Origin: an uncultured Tenacibaculum sp.
GTDB taxonomy: Bacteria; Bacteroidota; Bacteroidia; Flavobacteriales; Flavobacteriaceae
Assembly (NCBI GenBank): GCA_947504185.1
Contig: CANNGJ010000001.1
Location: forward strand, 1 to 64,000
Direction: 5' to 3'
Length of the DNA: 64,000 nt
Below, piece by piece: positions 62,671-64,000 of the stretch. The position numbers and the translations under genes were made by a program. The notes beneath the pieces are model-generated. The model was not told the origin of the DNA. It searched no databases and saw nothing but the letters and a program-made list of their open reading frames with translations. The number at the start of each line of letters is the position of its first letter. Position 1 is the first letter of the stretch.

Positions 62671-63591
62671 CTAAAATGTTCCCCAGCTTTTAAGCTCTTC
62701 TTCACTCCATAAATATGGGAAGAATATTCTTCGTTGATATTTAGGATGCATATATTTTCGCCAATTACTTCCTCCAGTAGCTTCTAAATCTTTATCACCA
62801 CCTCCTAAATACTTACCTGCTGCATTGTAATGTGCCATAACCCATTTTACATTTACAGTATAATCGTAATGACGCATTGCTTTAATCAGTTCAGAATTTT
62901 TCTGAACCTCATCTGGTAATTCTTGGAACTTCTTAGATAAATTACATTCGTTATAATCTTCCATAAAATCGATAAAATCACCCATATACTTTTTTTCGAA
63001 AAGTTTTATTAAGATTGATTTCTCTCCTGTTTTATGGTTAACTCCAGCAGCTTGCCAATATAAATGATCATACGCGTTTTTAAACGACGAACTTCTATCA
63101 ATAGTGTCTCTATAACGAGCATCAATTAAATTAATAAGTTCAGTTGATGCGAATTCTATTTTTCTATACTGAGCAGATTGAAATCCACTTGCAGGCGCTA
63201 ATGTATTACGGAATTTTAAATACTGCTCTACATCCATTCCGTCTTGCATTACAGTGAATGAACTGCATAACATGTCAAAATATCGACTAATACGCATTAA
63301 ATGTTTCGAGAATTTTTCTGCTGTAATTGCTTCTTTAGAAAGTGAAATTTGATCAATTTCCCATAAAACCATTTTAAACAACAATTCATTTACTTGATGA
63401 TACATGATAAACACCATCTCATCTTTTTCTGTTGTTCTAGGTATTTGTAAACCTAATAAAGCATCTGTTTGTATATAATCCCAATAGGTTATAGGTGTAC
63501 TATGTAATAACCCCTCTAACATCGTTTCTAAAGGGACACCTAATTTTTCGTATTTATTTTCTATTGCTTTTAAAAGCTCGTCTTTATTCAT
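62671..63591 (-). CDS. kynA: Tryptophan 2,3-dioxygenase
   Basis: A 306-residue haem enzyme of the TDO family. Typical segments are FIMYHQVNELLFKMVLWEID near 81-100, FRNTLAPASGFQSAQYRKIE near 127-146 (substrate contacts), and the C-terminal VNVKWVMAHYNAAGKYLGGGDKDLEATGGSNW with the conserved GTGGS-like loop and haem-region histidine. It opens the tryptophan ring to N-formylkynurenine as the first step of the kynurenine pathway. It lies between the hpd gene (start cut off) and DUF3108. The rest of the kynurenine genes are not in the window. Confidence 0.93.
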   Translation of the reverse strand: MNKDELLKAIENKYEKLGVPLETMLEGLLHSTPITYWDYIQTDALLGLQIPRTTEKDEMVFIMYHQVNELLFKMVLWEIDQISLSKEAITAEKFSKHLMRISRYFDMLCSSFTVMQDGMDVEQYLKFRNTLAPASGFQSAQYRKIEFASTELINLIDARYRDTIDRSSSFKNAYDHLYWQAAGVNHKTGEKSILIKLFEKKYMGDFIDFMEDYNECNLSKKFQELPDEVQKNSELIKAMRHYDYTVNVKWVMAHYNAAGKYLGGGDKDLEATGGSNWRKYMHPKYQRRIFFPYLWSEEELKSWGTF

Positions 63592-63624
63592 TTTCTGTAT
63601 TTTATATAAACATTTTTAAAAATT

Positions 63625-63667
63625 AATCACCATTCTCATAAGCTAAAAACTTACGAGAATGGTGATT
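63625..63667 (-). terminator. Hairpin terminator after hpd
   Basis: A 13-bp stem aatcaccattctc / gagaatggtgatt, continuing with four further pairs after one mismatch. It stands between the hpd stop (63695) and the dioxygenase start, so the two are separate or only partly coupled. Confidence 0.75.
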
Positions 63668-63694
63668 TAATGTTTCTATAATTATCCATTAAAA

Positions 63695-64000
<306 letters not shown>

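Overview
The window is a low-GC (roughly one third G+C by eye), gene-dense chromosomal segment from a member of the Bacteroidota, almost certainly a marine Flavobacteriaceae (Tenacibaculum/Polaribacter-like; the genus is a guess). The signs are SprA (type IX secretion/gliding), many TonB-dependent receptors with carboxypeptidase-like N-terminal domains, a GLPGLI-family protein, DUF5686, start sites without Shine-Dalgarno sequences, and Bacteroidetes-type TAnnTTTG -7 promoter elements. No rRNA, tRNA, CRISPR array, prophage or insertion sequence was seen. Most of it is core genome.

Region 1 (98-10375) is the least ordinary part. A leftward three-gene set (single-POTRA Omp85-like barrel, GH113-type mannanase-like lipoprotein, outer-membrane barrel) diverges from a tight rightward operon: NAD(P)/FAD oxidoreductase, membrane polyferredoxin, small MORN-type secreted protein, Dpm1-like GT2, CESA/CslA-like processive GT2, and a polytopic mannosyltransferase-like protein. 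It looks like an undescribed redox-associated surface-glycan locus. Region 2 (10490-13485) has a hexapeptide acetyltransferase, two tandem TonB paralogues, a VanZ-like protein and gcvH. Region 3 (13512-24604) is the leftward core block sprA, ruvA, maeB, queG. Region 4 (24725-30183) runs rightward: AsmA family, DUF5686 receptor-like protein, moaD.

Region 5 (30184-34666) is a compact accessory island: a TonB-dependent receptor, a GLPGLI protein and a 69-residue secreted two-cysteine peptide. It is bounded by two identical 32-bp copies of a REP-like palindromic element and has a 22-bp-period direct repeat upstream. Region 6 (34667-43689) holds recO with a haem-type TonB receptor and DUF3817, a CYTH protein, and a leftward plsC-hemolysin III/PAQR-LytS-LytTR-LytS block in which two paralogous sensor kinases flank one response regulator. 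Region 7 (43734-53797) is mixed housekeeping: trpS, a DUF6370 lipoprotein, an outer-membrane protein, aldo/keto reductase, pgk, moaE, GNAT, an AddB-like PD-(D/E)XK nuclease and an omega-amidase-like nitrilase. Region 8 (53830-64000) is leftward: acyl-ACP desaturase, plsC, a small cytochrome-b-like membrane protein, a TonB receptor, pgi with an M23 lipoprotein, a DUF3108 protein, tryptophan 2,3-dioxygenase, and a truncated 4-hydroxyphenylpyruvate dioxygenase cut by the window edge.

Functionally the window combines envelope biogenesis (SprA, AsmA, TonB and receptors, PlsC, M23) with central metabolism (MaeB, PGK, PGI) and aromatic amino-acid breakdown. All functional calls rest on motif and family recognition by eye; no database search was run.
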